DNA from: Burkholderia multivorans ATCC BAA-247
GTDB lineage: Bacteria > Pseudomonadota > Gammaproteobacteria > Burkholderiales > Burkholderiaceae
Assembly (NCBI RefSeq): GCF_000959525.1
Contig: NZ_CP009831.1
Coordinates: 1,116,001-1,180,000 of the forward strand
Direction: 5' to 3'
DNA length: 64,000 nucleotides
Of the stretch, positions 31,980 to 41,179 are shown piece after piece (the first letter of the stretch is position 1; each line of letters begins with the position of its first letter). The notes below the pieces were generated by a model. The model saw only the letters and a list, made by a program, of their open reading frames with translations. It was not told the origin of the DNA and did no database searches. A program made the position numbers and the translations under genes.

Positions 31980-33682
31980 ACGGCATCTGCATCGTCATTC
32001 CGATCTACAACCACCGCGACGCGATCGGTGGCACGTTGGCGCGCCTCGTCGTGCACGGTCTGCCGATCCTCGTGATCGACGACGGCAGCGACGCGCCGAC
32101 GCAAGCGGTGCTCGCTGCGCTGGCGGCCCGCTACGCGAGCACCGTGACGGTGCTGCGGCTGCCCGTGAACGGGGGAAAGGGCGCGGCCGTCATGGCCGGG
32201 CTGCGTGCCGCCCGCGCGCGCGGTTATCGGCACGCGATCCAGATCGATGCCGATGGCCAGCACGATGCGGCGGACGTGACGAAATTCGTCGCGGCCGCGC
32301 AGGCCGAGCCCGACGCGGTGATTCTCGGCCGGCCGCGTTTCGACGACAGCGTGCCGAAGGCGCGCCTGTACGGCCGCTATCTCACGCACGTGTGGGTATG
32401 GATCGAAACGCTGTCGCTCGACATTCCCGATGCGATGTGCGGATTTCGCCTTTATCCGGTCGATGCCGTCTGCGACGTGATCGACACGGTGTCGATGCCG
32501 ACGCGGATGGCGTTCGACAGCGAGATCCTGGTCCGTCTCCACTGGCGCGGCCTCGTGTTCAGGACGATCCCGACGCGCGTCGTCTACCCGGAAGACGGTG
32601 TATCGCATTTCGACGTCTGGCGCGACAACCTGCGCATCAGCGCAAGTCATACGCGGCTCGTCGCGGGCATGCTGGTACGCGCACCGATACTCGTTGCCCG
32701 TCGTCTCGCCGGGCAGCGCGGCGCGTCGCCGGCCGCACGCACGCGCGCGTGGTGGCGCATTCCCGAACGCGGCAGCCGCGTCGGCATGGCGCTGCTCGCG
32801 CTCAGCTGTCGCTGGTTCGGTAAAACCTTCACGTCGCTCTGGCTGCATCCGATCGTCGGCTATTTCGTGCTGACGAATCGCGCCGCGCGTACCGCATCGC
32901 ATGCGTACATCGCGCGGCTTCGCGACGCAGGCGCGACCGCCGTGCCGAAGCCGGGATGGCGCACCGCGTACCGTCACATGCTCGCGTTCGCGCAGGCGGG
33001 GTTCGACAAGTTCGTCGCGTGGTCCGGCCGCCTCGACGAGCTCGACGTGCGTTTCGACGATTCGTCCGCATTCGATGCACTGGCGGCGAGCGGACGCGGT
33101 GCACTCGTGATCGGCGCGCATCTCGGCAATCTGGAAATGACGCGCGCGCTCGCGCTGCGCGATGCACACACGAAAGTCACGGCGATCGTCTACACCGAGC
33201 ATGCGAAGCGCTTCACCGGCGTGCTGGCGGGCGCCAACAGCGACTTCGGCAAGCAGCTCGTCGAAGTGTCGGACTTCGGGCCCGATACGGCGATGATGAT
33301 GCAGTCGCGTATCGACGCCGGCGAGTTGCTCGTCATCGTCGGCGACCGCGTGCCGCCGCACGATGCCGGCAAGACCGTCGATGCGCGCTTTCTCGATGCG
33401 ACGGCGCCGTTCGCGCAGGGTCCGTACATCCTCGCTCATGCGCTCGGTTGTCCCGTCTACCTGTTCTTCTGCGTGAAGGAAGCGCGCGGCTACCGGCTCT
33501 ATTTCGAGCCGTTCGCCGAGCGCATCGACTTGCCGCGCCGGGAACGCGCGACACACGTCGCGACATGGGCGCAGCGCTATGCCGCGCGGCTCGAACACTA
33601 CTGCCGCAAGGCGCCGTACCAATGGTTCAATTTCTTCGATTTCTGGGCGCGGCCCGATGGAGGTCCGCGTGGCCGAACATGA
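31976..33682 (+). CDS. family 2 glycosyltransferase fused to LpxL-type acyltransferase (ApeJ-like)
   Basis: 568-residue fusion. The N-terminal 250 residues are a GT-A fold transferase: CIVIPIYNHRD, VIDDGS and the metal-binding IDADGQHD, close to DPM-type enzymes. The C-terminal 290 residues resemble the LpxL/HtrB lipid A acyltransferases, with the HX4E catalytic motif in HLGNLEM and the following VGDRVPP. This pairing would glycosylate and acylate the polyene head or its glycerolipid anchor at the inner membrane. It overlaps the ligase stop by ATGA. Confidence 0.87.
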   Translation: MNGICIVIPIYNHRDAIGGTLARLVVHGLPILVIDDGSDAPTQAVLAALAARYASTVTVLRLPVNGGKGAAVMAGLRAARARGYRHAIQIDADGQHDAADVTKFVAAAQAEPDAVILGRPRFDDSVPKARLYGRYLTHVWVWIETLSLDIPDAMCGFRLYPVDAVCDVIDTVSMPTRMAFDSEILVRLHWRGLVFRTIPTRVVYPEDGVSHFDVWRDNLRISASHTRLVAGMLVRAPILVARRLAGQRGASPAARTRAWWRIPERGSRVGMALLALSCRWFGKTFTSLWLHPIVGYFVLTNRAARTASHAYIARLRDAGATAVPKPGWRTAYRHMLAFAQAGFDKFVAWSGRLDELDVRFDDSSAFDALAASGRGALVIGAHLGNLEMTRALALRDAHTKVTAIVYTEHAKRFTGVLAGANSDFGKQLVEVSDFGPDTAMMMQSRIDAGELLVIVGDRVPPHDAGKTVDARFLDATAPFAQGPYILAHALGCPVYLFFCVKEARGYRLYFEPFAERIDLPRRERATHVATWAQRYAARLEHYCRKAPYQWFNFFDFWARPDGGPRGRT

Positions 33683-33683
33683 C

Positions 33684-35267
33684 ATGAACGACGTCGCCGC
33701 AACCGCGGCCGGGAACGCGACGCGGCCGGCCGTCGTGATCGGCGGCCGGCATCTGACGATCGAGGACGTCGTGGCGATCGCTCGCGACGGTGCGCCGGTC
33801 GCGCTGAACGCGGACGGCGAATGGCGCGCGCGAATCGAGCGGGGCGCAGCGTGGCTGCGCGACTATCTCGCGAGCGGCGGCACCGTCTACGGCGTGACGA
33901 CCGGGTACGGCGATGCGTGCGTGGTCGACGTGCCGCGCGCGCTCGTCGATGCGCTGCCGCTGCAACTGACGCGGTATCACGGCTGCGGGATGGGCGACTG
34001 GCTCGATGCGACGCAGACGCTGTCCGTCATCGTGGCGCGGCTCAACTCGCTCGCTTTCGGCTATTCGGCCGTGCGCTTCACGTTGCTGGAGCGGCTGGCC
34101 GATCTCGTGAACCATCGCATCCTGCCGCGCATTCCGTCGGAAGGGTCGGTCGGCGCGAGCGGCGACCTGACGCCGCTGTCGTATCTCGCCGCGGCGCTCG
34201 TGGGCGAGCGTACGGTCGTCTATGACGGCCGCGAGCGGAACGCGAGCGATGTCTGGCGCGCGCTCGATCGCGCGCCGCTGACGCTCGCGCCGAAGGAAGG
34301 GCTGGCGCTGATGAACGGCACCGCCGTCATGACCGGGCTGGCATGCCTCGCGTTCGCGCGCGCCGACTATTTGACGCGCGTGGCCGCGCGGCTGACCGCA
34401 TTGACGACGGTTGCGCTCGACGGCCGCGCCGGGCACTTCGATGCGCGGCTGTTCGATGCGAAGCCGCACGCGGGGCAGGCCGAAGCGGCGGCGTGGATAC
34501 GCGCCGATCTGGCCGAGCGCGACGAACTGCCCGGACGTCGTCTGCAGGATCGCTATTCGGTCCGATGCGCGCCGCACGTGATCGGCGTGGCGCGCGACGC
34601 GCTGTCGTGGATGCGCCGCGATATCGAGAACGAACTGAACAGCGCGAACGACAACCCGCTCGTCGATCCGGACGACGGTTGCGTGCTGCATGGCGGCAAT
34701 TTCTACGGCGGCCACATCGCGTTCGCGATGGACGCGCTCAAAACCGCGGTGGCCAATCTCGCGGATCTCATGGACCGGCAACTCGCGCTGCTCGTCGACG
34801 ACAAGTTCAACAACGGGCTGCCGCGCAACCTGACGGGCGCCGCACCCGAGCGCGCGGCGATCAACCACGGTTTCAAGGCGGTGCAGATCTCGTCGTCGGC
34901 GTGGACGGCGGAGGCATTGAAACTGACGATGCCGGCGAGCGTGTTCTCGCGCTCGACCGAGTCGCACAATCAGGACAAGGTCAGCATGGGTACGATCGCC
35001 GCACGCGACTGCCTGCGTGTGCTGGCGCTGACCGAGCAAGTGGCCGCGGCACACGTGCTCGCGAGCGTGCAGGCCGCGCGTCTGCGGTTGCGCGACGACC
35101 CGGATACACAGCTTTCGCCCGCGCTGCGTGCGTTCATCGACGACGTGAGCAGCCAATCGCCGCTCGTGATCGAGGACCGCCCGCTCGAGGCGGAGTTGCG
35201 TGCGTTGACCGCACGCATCGCGGCATGCGAGCCGATCGGCGCATCTCGGCGAGGGGGCGCGGCATGA
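33684..35267 (+). CDS. HAL/PAL/TAL family aromatic amino acid ammonia-lyase
   Basis: 527-residue MIO-dependent lyase. The prosthetic MIO forms from Ala158-Ser159-Gly160 in VGASGDLTPLS; catalytic YGVTTGYG, ENELNSANDNPL and the late SHNQDKVSMG stretch are intact. The specificity pair that is Ser-His in histidine lyases and His-Leu in tyrosine lyase of Rhodobacter is here Tyr98-His99 (RYHGCGMG). In this cluster it plausibly makes a cinnamate- or coumarate-type starter for the ligase. The ATG at 33684 is 1 nt after the previous stop; ATG at 33657 is an alternative, giving 26 nt overlap. Confidence 0.88.
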   Translation: MNDVAATAAGNATRPAVVIGGRHLTIEDVVAIARDGAPVALNADGEWRARIERGAAWLRDYLASGGTVYGVTTGYGDACVVDVPRALVDALPLQLTRYHGCGMGDWLDATQTLSVIVARLNSLAFGYSAVRFTLLERLADLVNHRILPRIPSEGSVGASGDLTPLSYLAAALVGERTVVYDGRERNASDVWRALDRAPLTLAPKEGLALMNGTAVMTGLACLAFARADYLTRVAARLTALTTVALDGRAGHFDARLFDAKPHAGQAEAAAWIRADLAERDELPGRRLQDRYSVRCAPHVIGVARDALSWMRRDIENELNSANDNPLVDPDDGCVLHGGNFYGGHIAFAMDALKTAVANLADLMDRQLALLVDDKFNNGLPRNLTGAAPERAAINHGFKAVQISSSAWTAEALKLTMPASVFSRSTESHNQDKVSMGTIAARDCLRVLALTEQVAAAHVLASVQAARLRLRDDPDTQLSPALRAFIDDVSSQSPLVIEDRPLEAELRALTARIAACEPIGASRRGGAA

Positions 35268-35692
35268 ACGCATCCCGTGCGCCGCTGAGCGCGACCGCGC
35301 GCGTCGAAGTGCTGTTCCACGATGTCGATGCGATGAACGTCTGCTGGCATGGCCATTACCTGAAGTACTTCGAAAGCAGCCGCGCCGCGCTGCTGCGGAT
35401 GATCGACTACGACTATCCGGCGATGCTGGCGTCGGGCTACGTCTGGCCGGTCGTGGAGGCCCATCTGAAGTACGTCCGGTCCGCGCATTACGGCCAGCAG
35501 CTGGACGTGCGCGCGACGCTGCTCGAGTTCGAGAACCGGTTGAAGATCGGTTACGAAATCGTCGACGCGGCTTCCGGCGAGCGTTTGACGAAGGGCTATA
35601 CGGTGCAACTGGCGGTCGATGCGGCGACGCGCGAACTGCAGTTCGTGTCGCCGCCGGCGCTGATCGAAAGGGTGCATGCGCAATGGAACTGA
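35264..35692 (+). CDS. hotdog acyl-CoA/ACP thioesterase (ApeK-like)
   Basis: 142-residue 4HBT-type thioesterase. The FHDVDAMNVCWHGHYLKYFE stretch contains the catalytic Asp of the 4-hydroxybenzoyl-CoA thioesterase family (xxDxDxxGxxxHxxY pattern). It probably proofreads or releases acyl-ACP intermediates of the polyene pathway. GAGGGGG precedes the ATG, which overlaps the lyase stop by ATGA. Confidence 0.88.
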   Translation: MNASRAPLSATARVEVLFHDVDAMNVCWHGHYLKYFESSRAALLRMIDYDYPAMLASGYVWPVVEAHLKYVRSAHYGQQLDVRATLLEFENRLKIGYEIVDAASGERLTKGYTVQLAVDAATRELQFVSPPALIERVHAQWN

Positions 35693-36357
35693 ATCGGCGC
35701 CGCAGACGGTTTGCGACGACGCTGCTGGTCGCGTGCGCGATGTTGGCGGGCGGCGCGGCGACGGCCGCGCCGACGCCTGCACCGGCCACGGCATCGCGGC
35801 CCGCGACGACCGCGCTCGTCTCCGAGATCGCCGCGCGGCTCGCGCGGGTCGGCGCGCTTCGCGCGGACTTTCGGCAGACACAAACCTTGCCCGCGATGAA
35901 GCGGCCGCTCGTCAGTACGGGGTCGATGCTGTTCGATCGCCGGTCGGGCGTCGTCTGGCGAATCGACACGCCGTACAAGGCGACTTACGTCATCACCGAT
36001 AGCGGCGTGCGCGAGGTCGGTGCGGACGGGCGTGTCGTCGCGCCCGGCAACGGCGGTCGCGGCGTCGCGCAGGTGTCGCGCATGATGCGTGACATGCTGG
36101 GCGGCGACCTGTCGGCGCTGTATTCGCAGTTCGACGTCGACGCGAGCGGCACGCCGGACCAGTGGCGGATGACGTTGCGGCCGAATCAGCCGCAACTGGC
36201 GCAGGCGCTGCGTACGCTCGAAATGCGTGGCGGCGCTTATCTCGACCGGCTCGACATGACGTTTAGCAACGGCAACGTGACCGTGCTCGAATTCGAGCGC
36301 GCGACGCCCGTCGCCGCGCCCGCCGCCGCCGAGCGCGCGTGGCTGGAGGCGCGGTAA
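35683..36357 (+). CDS. LolA-like periplasmic carrier of the aryl-polyene system (ApeL-like)
   Basis: 224-residue exported protein: basic n-region MELNRRRRRF, hydrophobic core and cleavage near GGAATAAPT. The mature part matches the LolA-type fold (LRADFRQTQTLPAMKRPLVS, GVVWRIDTPYKATYVIT). It likely shuttles the lipid-linked polyene across the periplasm after extraction by the adjacent MMPL protein. Starts 10 nt inside the thioesterase gene; its TAA overlaps the exporter's ATG. Confidence 0.87.
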   Translation: MELNRRRRRFATTLLVACAMLAGGAATAAPTPAPATASRPATTALVSEIAARLARVGALRADFRQTQTLPAMKRPLVSTGSMLFDRRSGVVWRIDTPYKATYVITDSGVREVGADGRVVAPGNGGRGVAQVSRMMRDMLGGDLSALYSQFDVDASGTPDQWRMTLRPNQPQLAQALRTLEMRGGAYLDRLDMTFSNGNVTVLEFERATPVAAPAAAERAWLEAR

Positions 36358-38768
36358 TGGACGTGACGCGCGACGTTGCCGGCACGGCGCGCGAACGCGC
36401 GCGGCGGCGCCTGCTGTGCGCCGCGTGGCTGCTCGTCACGCTGGCCGCGGTGCTGTACATCGTGTGGCGTTTCGTCAGCGGCCCTGTGCCGCTGCAGACG
36501 AACCTGCTCGCGCTGCTGCCGGCCACCGAAGCGAATCCGGTCGCGGAGCGCGCCGTCGACATGCTCGGCGAGGCGCTCGGCAATCGCACCGTCTACCTCG
36601 TGTCCGACGCGGACGCGGCGCGCGCGAAGGCCGCCGCGAAGCGGTTCGGCGAGCGGCTCGGCGCCAGCGCTGCGTTCCGTTCGGTGACGGTCGAGGTACC
36701 GCCGTTCGACCTGTCGCAGATCGCGGCCACCTACCTGCCGGCCCGCTTCGGTTTGTTGACGGACGCGGATCGCCGATCGCTCGAGCAGCGCGCTGCGCCG
36801 CTTGGCGAGCAGCTCGCGCGGCGGCTTTACGCGCCGCCCGGCGACGGCTTGCAGACCGCGGTGGCCGACGATCCATTCGGCTGGCTGCAGCACTGGCTCG
36901 GCAAGTTGCCGCTCGCCGCATCCGACCTGTCGCTCGAGGACGGCATGCTGGTGTCGCATCGCGGCGGCGCGACGGGCGTCCTCGTGATGGCGTCGCTGCC
37001 GGGCTCGGCGTACGAATCGAAGATTCAGCACGCGGTGCGGGCCGCGACGGCCGATGCGGAGCACGCGCTCGCTGTCGAATTTCGCGGCGTGCGCGTCGAC
37101 CGTGCCGGCGCCGTGTTCTATGCGGAAGCCGCGCGTGCGAGTGCCGAGCGCGACGTGCACGTGATCGGCGCGGTGTCGCTCGTCGGCATCGCGCTGCTGA
37201 TGATGAGCGTGTTCCGCTCGCCGCGGCTGCTGATGCTCGCGTTTGCGTCGACCGCATTCGGCATCGTCTGCGCGCTCGCGGCGACGTTGTTCATCTTCGG
37301 CAAGCTGCATCTGCTGACGCTGGTGTTCGGCGTGAGCCTGATCGGCGAGGCCGTCGACTATTCGATCCAGTACTTCGTCGCCTACTTGTCGGCGGGGCGG
37401 CAATGGGATGCGCGGCGCGGTGCGGCCGCGGTCCGGCCGGCGCTCGCGGTCGCGCTTGCGACGAGCCTGCTCGGTTACGCGATTCTCGCGTGGGTGCCGT
37501 TCCCCGCGCTCAAGCAGATCGCGTGCTTCGCGATCGTCGGGATTCTCGCTGCGTTCGCGGCCGTGACCGGCTTTCTGCCGCTCGTGCTCGTGCGCGGACC
37601 GCGCCGCGTGCCGTCGGCTATTTTCTCGCGCGCGGCGCGTCTGCTGGCCGGATGGCAATCGCTGCTGACGGGCCGGCGCGCGGCGATCGCGACGGTGCTG
37701 GTCGCGTTGATCGCGATCCCCGGCTGGGCCGCGTTGACGAGCGACGACGACGTTCATCTGCTGATCCAGCGCGATCCCGATCTCGCACGCCAGGAAAACG
37801 CGATTCGCGCGGCGATCGGGCTCGCGAATACCGCGCAGTTTTTCGTCGTCGAGGGCGCGTCGCAGGAGGCCGTGCTCCAACGCTCGGAGGCGCTGCTCGC
37901 CGCGCTCGATCGACACGAGGCCGGCCTCGTGCAATCGATCGCGACGTTCGTGCCGTCGGCTAAGCGCCAGGCGCTCGATCGGACCGTGCTCGGCACGCAC
38001 GTATTCGCCGACGCCGCCGCGCTGCGTGCCGCGCTGACGCAAGCAGGGTTTCGCGACGATGTCGCCGATGCATGGATTCACGCGTTTTCGCGCGACGCGT
38101 CGACGAGGATGACGGTCGACGCGTGGCTGGGGGCACGCTGGTCGGCACCGTTCCGGCATTTGTGGCTCGGCCGCGTCGAAGGCAGCGGCGGTCCGGTCTT
38201 CGCGGCACTGGCGATTCCGGAGCGCGTCGACCCGGCGCGGGCGGCGACGTTCGCGACGCTCGCGCGCGAGCTGCCTGGCGTGTCATGGGTCGACAAGGCC
38301 GCGAGCGTGTCGAACCTGTTCGGTGCGTATCGCGTCGACAGCGGCCTCTGGCTGGCCGGCGCACTGGTCGTGATCCTCGCGTTGCTCGCGTGGCGCTATG
38401 GTCTGCGCGGCGGTATCGCAACGACGCTGCCGGTCGTGTTCGCGATCGCGCTGACGCTGGCGGCGTTCGGCTACGCGCGGGTGCCGCTTACGCTGTTCAA
38501 CTGGCTCGCGCTGATGCTGGTGCTCGGCGTCGGCGCGAACTACGCCGTGTTCCTGCGCGAAGGATGCACGCGGGACAAGGCCGGCATCGGCGCGGTATGG
38601 ACCGGCGTGCTGCTCTCGGCCGCGACGACGCTGTTGTCATTCGGCATGCTCGGCGCGAGCACGATGCCCGCGCTGCGCAGCTTCGGCACGACGCTCGCGC
38701 TGGGCATTGTTTTTTCGGTGCTGTTCGCACCGCTCGCTACGCCATCGATGAAGGAGCGCCGCGCATGA
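36357..38768 (+). CDS. MMPL/RND family exporter (ApeM-like)
   Basis: 803-residue inner-membrane protein with the two-fold RND arrangement: one helix near residue 22, a periplasmic loop of about 220 residues, five more helices, then the repeat. The first repeat includes LIGEAVDYSIQYFVAYL and the second GVGANYAVFLREG, the GxxxD/N-type motif of helix 4; the second has Asn where many have Asp. It is presumed to extract the polyene lipid for the LolA-like carrier. GGAGG lies 7 nt upstream; start overlaps the previous stop as TAATG. Confidence 0.9.
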   Translation: MDVTRDVAGTARERARRRLLCAAWLLVTLAAVLYIVWRFVSGPVPLQTNLLALLPATEANPVAERAVDMLGEALGNRTVYLVSDADAARAKAAAKRFGERLGASAAFRSVTVEVPPFDLSQIAATYLPARFGLLTDADRRSLEQRAAPLGEQLARRLYAPPGDGLQTAVADDPFGWLQHWLGKLPLAASDLSLEDGMLVSHRGGATGVLVMASLPGSAYESKIQHAVRAATADAEHALAVEFRGVRVDRAGAVFYAEAARASAERDVHVIGAVSLVGIALLMMSVFRSPRLLMLAFASTAFGIVCALAATLFIFGKLHLLTLVFGVSLIGEAVDYSIQYFVAYLSAGRQWDARRGAAAVRPALAVALATSLLGYAILAWVPFPALKQIACFAIVGILAAFAAVTGFLPLVLVRGPRRVPSAIFSRAARLLAGWQSLLTGRRAAIATVLVALIAIPGWAALTSDDDVHLLIQRDPDLARQENAIRAAIGLANTAQFFVVEGASQEAVLQRSEALLAALDRHEAGLVQSIATFVPSAKRQALDRTVLGTHVFADAAALRAALTQAGFRDDVADAWIHAFSRDASTRMTVDAWLGARWSAPFRHLWLGRVEGSGGPVFAALAIPERVDPARAATFATLARELPGVSWVDKAASVSNLFGAYRVDSGLWLAGALVVILALLAWRYGLRGGIATTLPVVFAIALTLAAFGYARVPLTLFNWLALMLVLGVGANYAVFLREGCTRDKAGIGAVWTGVLLSAATTLLSFGMLGASTMPALRSFGTTLALGIVFSVLFAPLATPSMKERRA

Positions 38769-39952
38769 ATTCGACGCGCACGCCGGTCTACCTGTCCGCG
38801 CCCGGCATGATCAACGCGCTCGGCGCAACGACCGAGGACATCGTCGCCGCATTGCGCGCCGGCACCGCGCCGGGCATGGGACCGCGCAGCGATGTCGCGG
38901 GCGGCGGCTGGGTCGGCCGCGCGGTTTCGACGCTCGACATCGCGCCGCCCGCAACGCTTGCGCACTTCGACTGCCGGAACAACCGGCTGCTGCTCGCGGC
39001 GCTCGCGCAGATCCGGCCCGGCATCGACGCCGCGATCGAGCGCTACGGCGCACGGCGGATCGGCGTCGTGATCGGCACGAGCACGTCCGGCATTCAGGCG
39101 GCCGAGCATGCGCTCGCGCAGCGCGCCGCGACCGGCGCGATGCCGCCCGGCTTCGACTATCGCCAGATGGAAATCGGCACGGCCGCGCCGTTCGTGCGCG
39201 CGGTGCTCGGCGTGACGGGACCTGCCTACACGCTGTCGACGGCCTGTACGTCGAGTGCGAAGGCCTTCGCGGCCGCGCGGCGGCTGTTGCGATTGAAGCT
39301 GTGCGACGCGGTCGTCGTCGGCGGCGCGGATTCGCTGTGCGAGCTGACGTTGCAGGGCTTCGCATCGCTCGAATCGGTCAGCCCGACGCGGACCAATCCG
39401 ATGAGCCGCAACCGCAACGGCATCAATATCGGTGAGGGCGCCGCGCTGTTCCTGATGGGCCGCGACGAAACCGCGGTTCGTCTGGCCGGCGTCGGCGAAT
39501 CGAGCGATGCGCATCATATCTCGGCGCCCGATCCGGCCGGCCACGGCGCAGAGGACGCGCTGCGCGCGGCGCTCGCCGACGCGGGCGTCGCGTCGTCCGC
39601 GATCGGCTACCTGAACCTGCACGCGACGGCGACGCGGCTGAACGACGAGATGGAAGCGAACGTGACGGCGCGCGTGTTCCCGCACGGCGTGCCGGCAAGC
39701 GGCACCAAGCCGCTGACGGGGCACATGCTGGGCGCGGCCGGCGCGACGGAGCTCGGCTTCGCGTGGCTCGTGCTGGCACGCGGCATCCCGCTGCCGCGGC
39801 ACCACTGGGACGGCGAGCACGACGCGGCGTTGCCGGCGCTCGATCTCGTCGACGGCGATCGCCATTTGGGCGGCGATGCAACGGGACGCTACGCGATGAG
39901 CAATTCGTTCGCTTTCGGCGGCAGCAATGCCAGCCTGATTCTGGGGGCGTGA
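38765..39952 (+). CDS. beta-ketoacyl-ACP synthase A (ApeO-like)
   Basis: 395-residue thiolase-fold condensing enzyme. The triad is present: Cys161 in STACTSSAKA, His in LNLHATATRLND and His in LTGHMLGAAG. In aryl-polyene systems the ApeO ketosynthase works as a heterodimer with the chain-length factor, here probably the short homologue at the head of the operon. AAGGAG lies 8 nt before the ATG, which overlaps the exporter stop. It is the first of three full ketosynthases in the cluster. Confidence 0.9.
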   Translation: MNSTRTPVYLSAPGMINALGATTEDIVAALRAGTAPGMGPRSDVAGGGWVGRAVSTLDIAPPATLAHFDCRNNRLLLAALAQIRPGIDAAIERYGARRIGVVIGTSTSGIQAAEHALAQRAATGAMPPGFDYRQMEIGTAAPFVRAVLGVTGPAYTLSTACTSSAKAFAAARRLLRLKLCDAVVVGGADSLCELTLQGFASLESVSPTRTNPMSRNRNGINIGEGAALFLMGRDETAVRLAGVGESSDAHHISAPDPAGHGAEDALRAALADAGVASSAIGYLNLHATATRLNDEMEANVTARVFPHGVPASGTKPLTGHMLGAAGATELGFAWLVLARGIPLPRHHWDGEHDAALPALDLVDGDRHLGGDATGRYAMSNSFAFGGSNASLILGA

Positions 39953-39953
39953 G

Positions 39954-40457
39954 ATGCATGCCGGATCGTTGATCGAGGCGCTGCACGGCGGCGCGGACAT
40001 CCCTGTCGCGGACGTGCGCGATGTATTGCCGCATCGCGGCACGATGCTGCTGCTCGATGCGATCGAGCGCTGCTCGGAAAACGGTATCGAGACACGCGCC
40101 GTCGCGCGCAGCGACGCATGGTATGCCGACGGCGACGGCGCGATGCCGGCCTGGATCGGCATCGAACTGATGGCGCAGGCGATCGCCGCACATGTCGGTC
40201 TGCTTGCCGCGCATGCGGGCGGTCGCGCGAAACCGGGCGTGCTGCTCGGTGCGAACCGCTATGTCGCGCATCGCGCGCGGTTCGACGCGCAAACGACGCT
40301 GCACATCGTCGCGCGAGAACTGCTGCGCGGCGACGCGGGGCACGGTGCGTATGAATGCGCGATTTATGCGGAAGGCGAGTGTTGCGCGGAAGCCGTCGTC
40401 AAGGTGTACCAGCCGGACGATTTTCAATCTTTTATCGAAGGGAGCTTCAATTCATGA
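39954..40457 (+). CDS. 3-hydroxyacyl-ACP dehydratase (ApeP-like)
   Basis: 167-residue hotdog-fold dehydratase. The catalytic region reads LPHRGTMLLLD, then PAWIGIELMAQAIAAHVG with the family's Glu. It removes water after each ketoreduction so that double bonds accumulate conjugated. It is the second dehydratase of the cluster besides the domain fused to the ligase. The start is 1 nt after the ketosynthase stop. Confidence 0.88.
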   Translation: MHAGSLIEALHGGADIPVADVRDVLPHRGTMLLLDAIERCSENGIETRAVARSDAWYADGDGAMPAWIGIELMAQAIAAHVGLLAAHAGGRAKPGVLLGANRYVAHRARFDAQTTLHIVARELLRGDAGHGAYECAIYAEGECCAEAVVKVYQPDDFQSFIEGSFNS

Positions 40458-41179
40458 CTCGGCGAGTTCTCGTGACAGGCGCGAGCCGCGGGATCGGCCG
40501 CGCCGTGGCGCTGCGCATCGCATCCGACGGCTTCGCGGTGACGGTGCATTGTCGCAGCGCGCGCGACGAGGCGGACGCGGTCGCCGCGACGATTCGCGCC
40601 CAGGGCGGCACCGCGAGCGTGCTGCAGTTCGACGTGCGCGATCGCGCGGCATGCCGGCGTGAACTCGAGGCCGACGTCGAAGCGAACGGCGCGTATTACG
40701 GCATCGTCTGCAACGCGGGCGTGACGCGGGACGGCGCGTTTCCGGCGCTCTCGGAGGAGGACTGGGACGTCGTGATCGAAACCGGTCTGGACGGGTTCTA
40801 CAACGTCGTTCATCCGCTGACGATGCCGATGGTGCGACTGCGCAACGGCGGCCGTATCGTCACGATCGCGTCCGTGTCGGGCGTGACGGGCAATCGCGGC
40901 CAGGTCAATTACAGCGCCGCGAAGGCCGGCCTGATCGGTGCAACGAAGGCGCTCGCGGTCGAACTGGCGTCGCGAAAGATCACGGTCAATTGCGTCGCGC
41001 CAGGCCTCGTCGATACGGGGATGCTCGACGCCGTGCCGCTCGACCATGCATTGAAGGCGGTGCCGATGGGCCGCGTCGGCGAGCCCGACGAGGTCGCGGC
41101 GGTGGTCGGTTTCCTGATGTCGGACGCGGCGAGCTACGTCACGCGGCAGGTGATCGGCGTCAACGGCGGGATGGTGTGA
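40454..41179 (+). CDS. 3-ketoacyl-ACP reductase (FabG/ApeQ-like)
   Basis: 241-residue short-chain dehydrogenase. The NADPH motif is VTGASRGIGRA at residues 7-17, NAG and the catalytic Ser-Tyr-Lys are visible (SVSGVTGNRGQVNYSAAKAG), and the C-terminus ends in a FabG-like INGG-type loop (GVNGGMV). It reduces the 3-keto group in each elongation cycle. AAGGGAG lies upstream; the ATG overlaps the dehydratase stop. Confidence 0.92.
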   Translation: MTRRVLVTGASRGIGRAVALRIASDGFAVTVHCRSARDEADAVAATIRAQGGTASVLQFDVRDRAACRRELEADVEANGAYYGIVCNAGVTRDGAFPALSEEDWDVVIETGLDGFYNVVHPLTMPMVRLRNGGRIVTIASVSGVTGNRGQVNYSAAKAGLIGATKALAVELASRKITVNCVAPGLVDTGMLDAVPLDHALKAVPMGRVGEPDEVAAVVGFLMSDAASYVTRQVIGVNGGMV

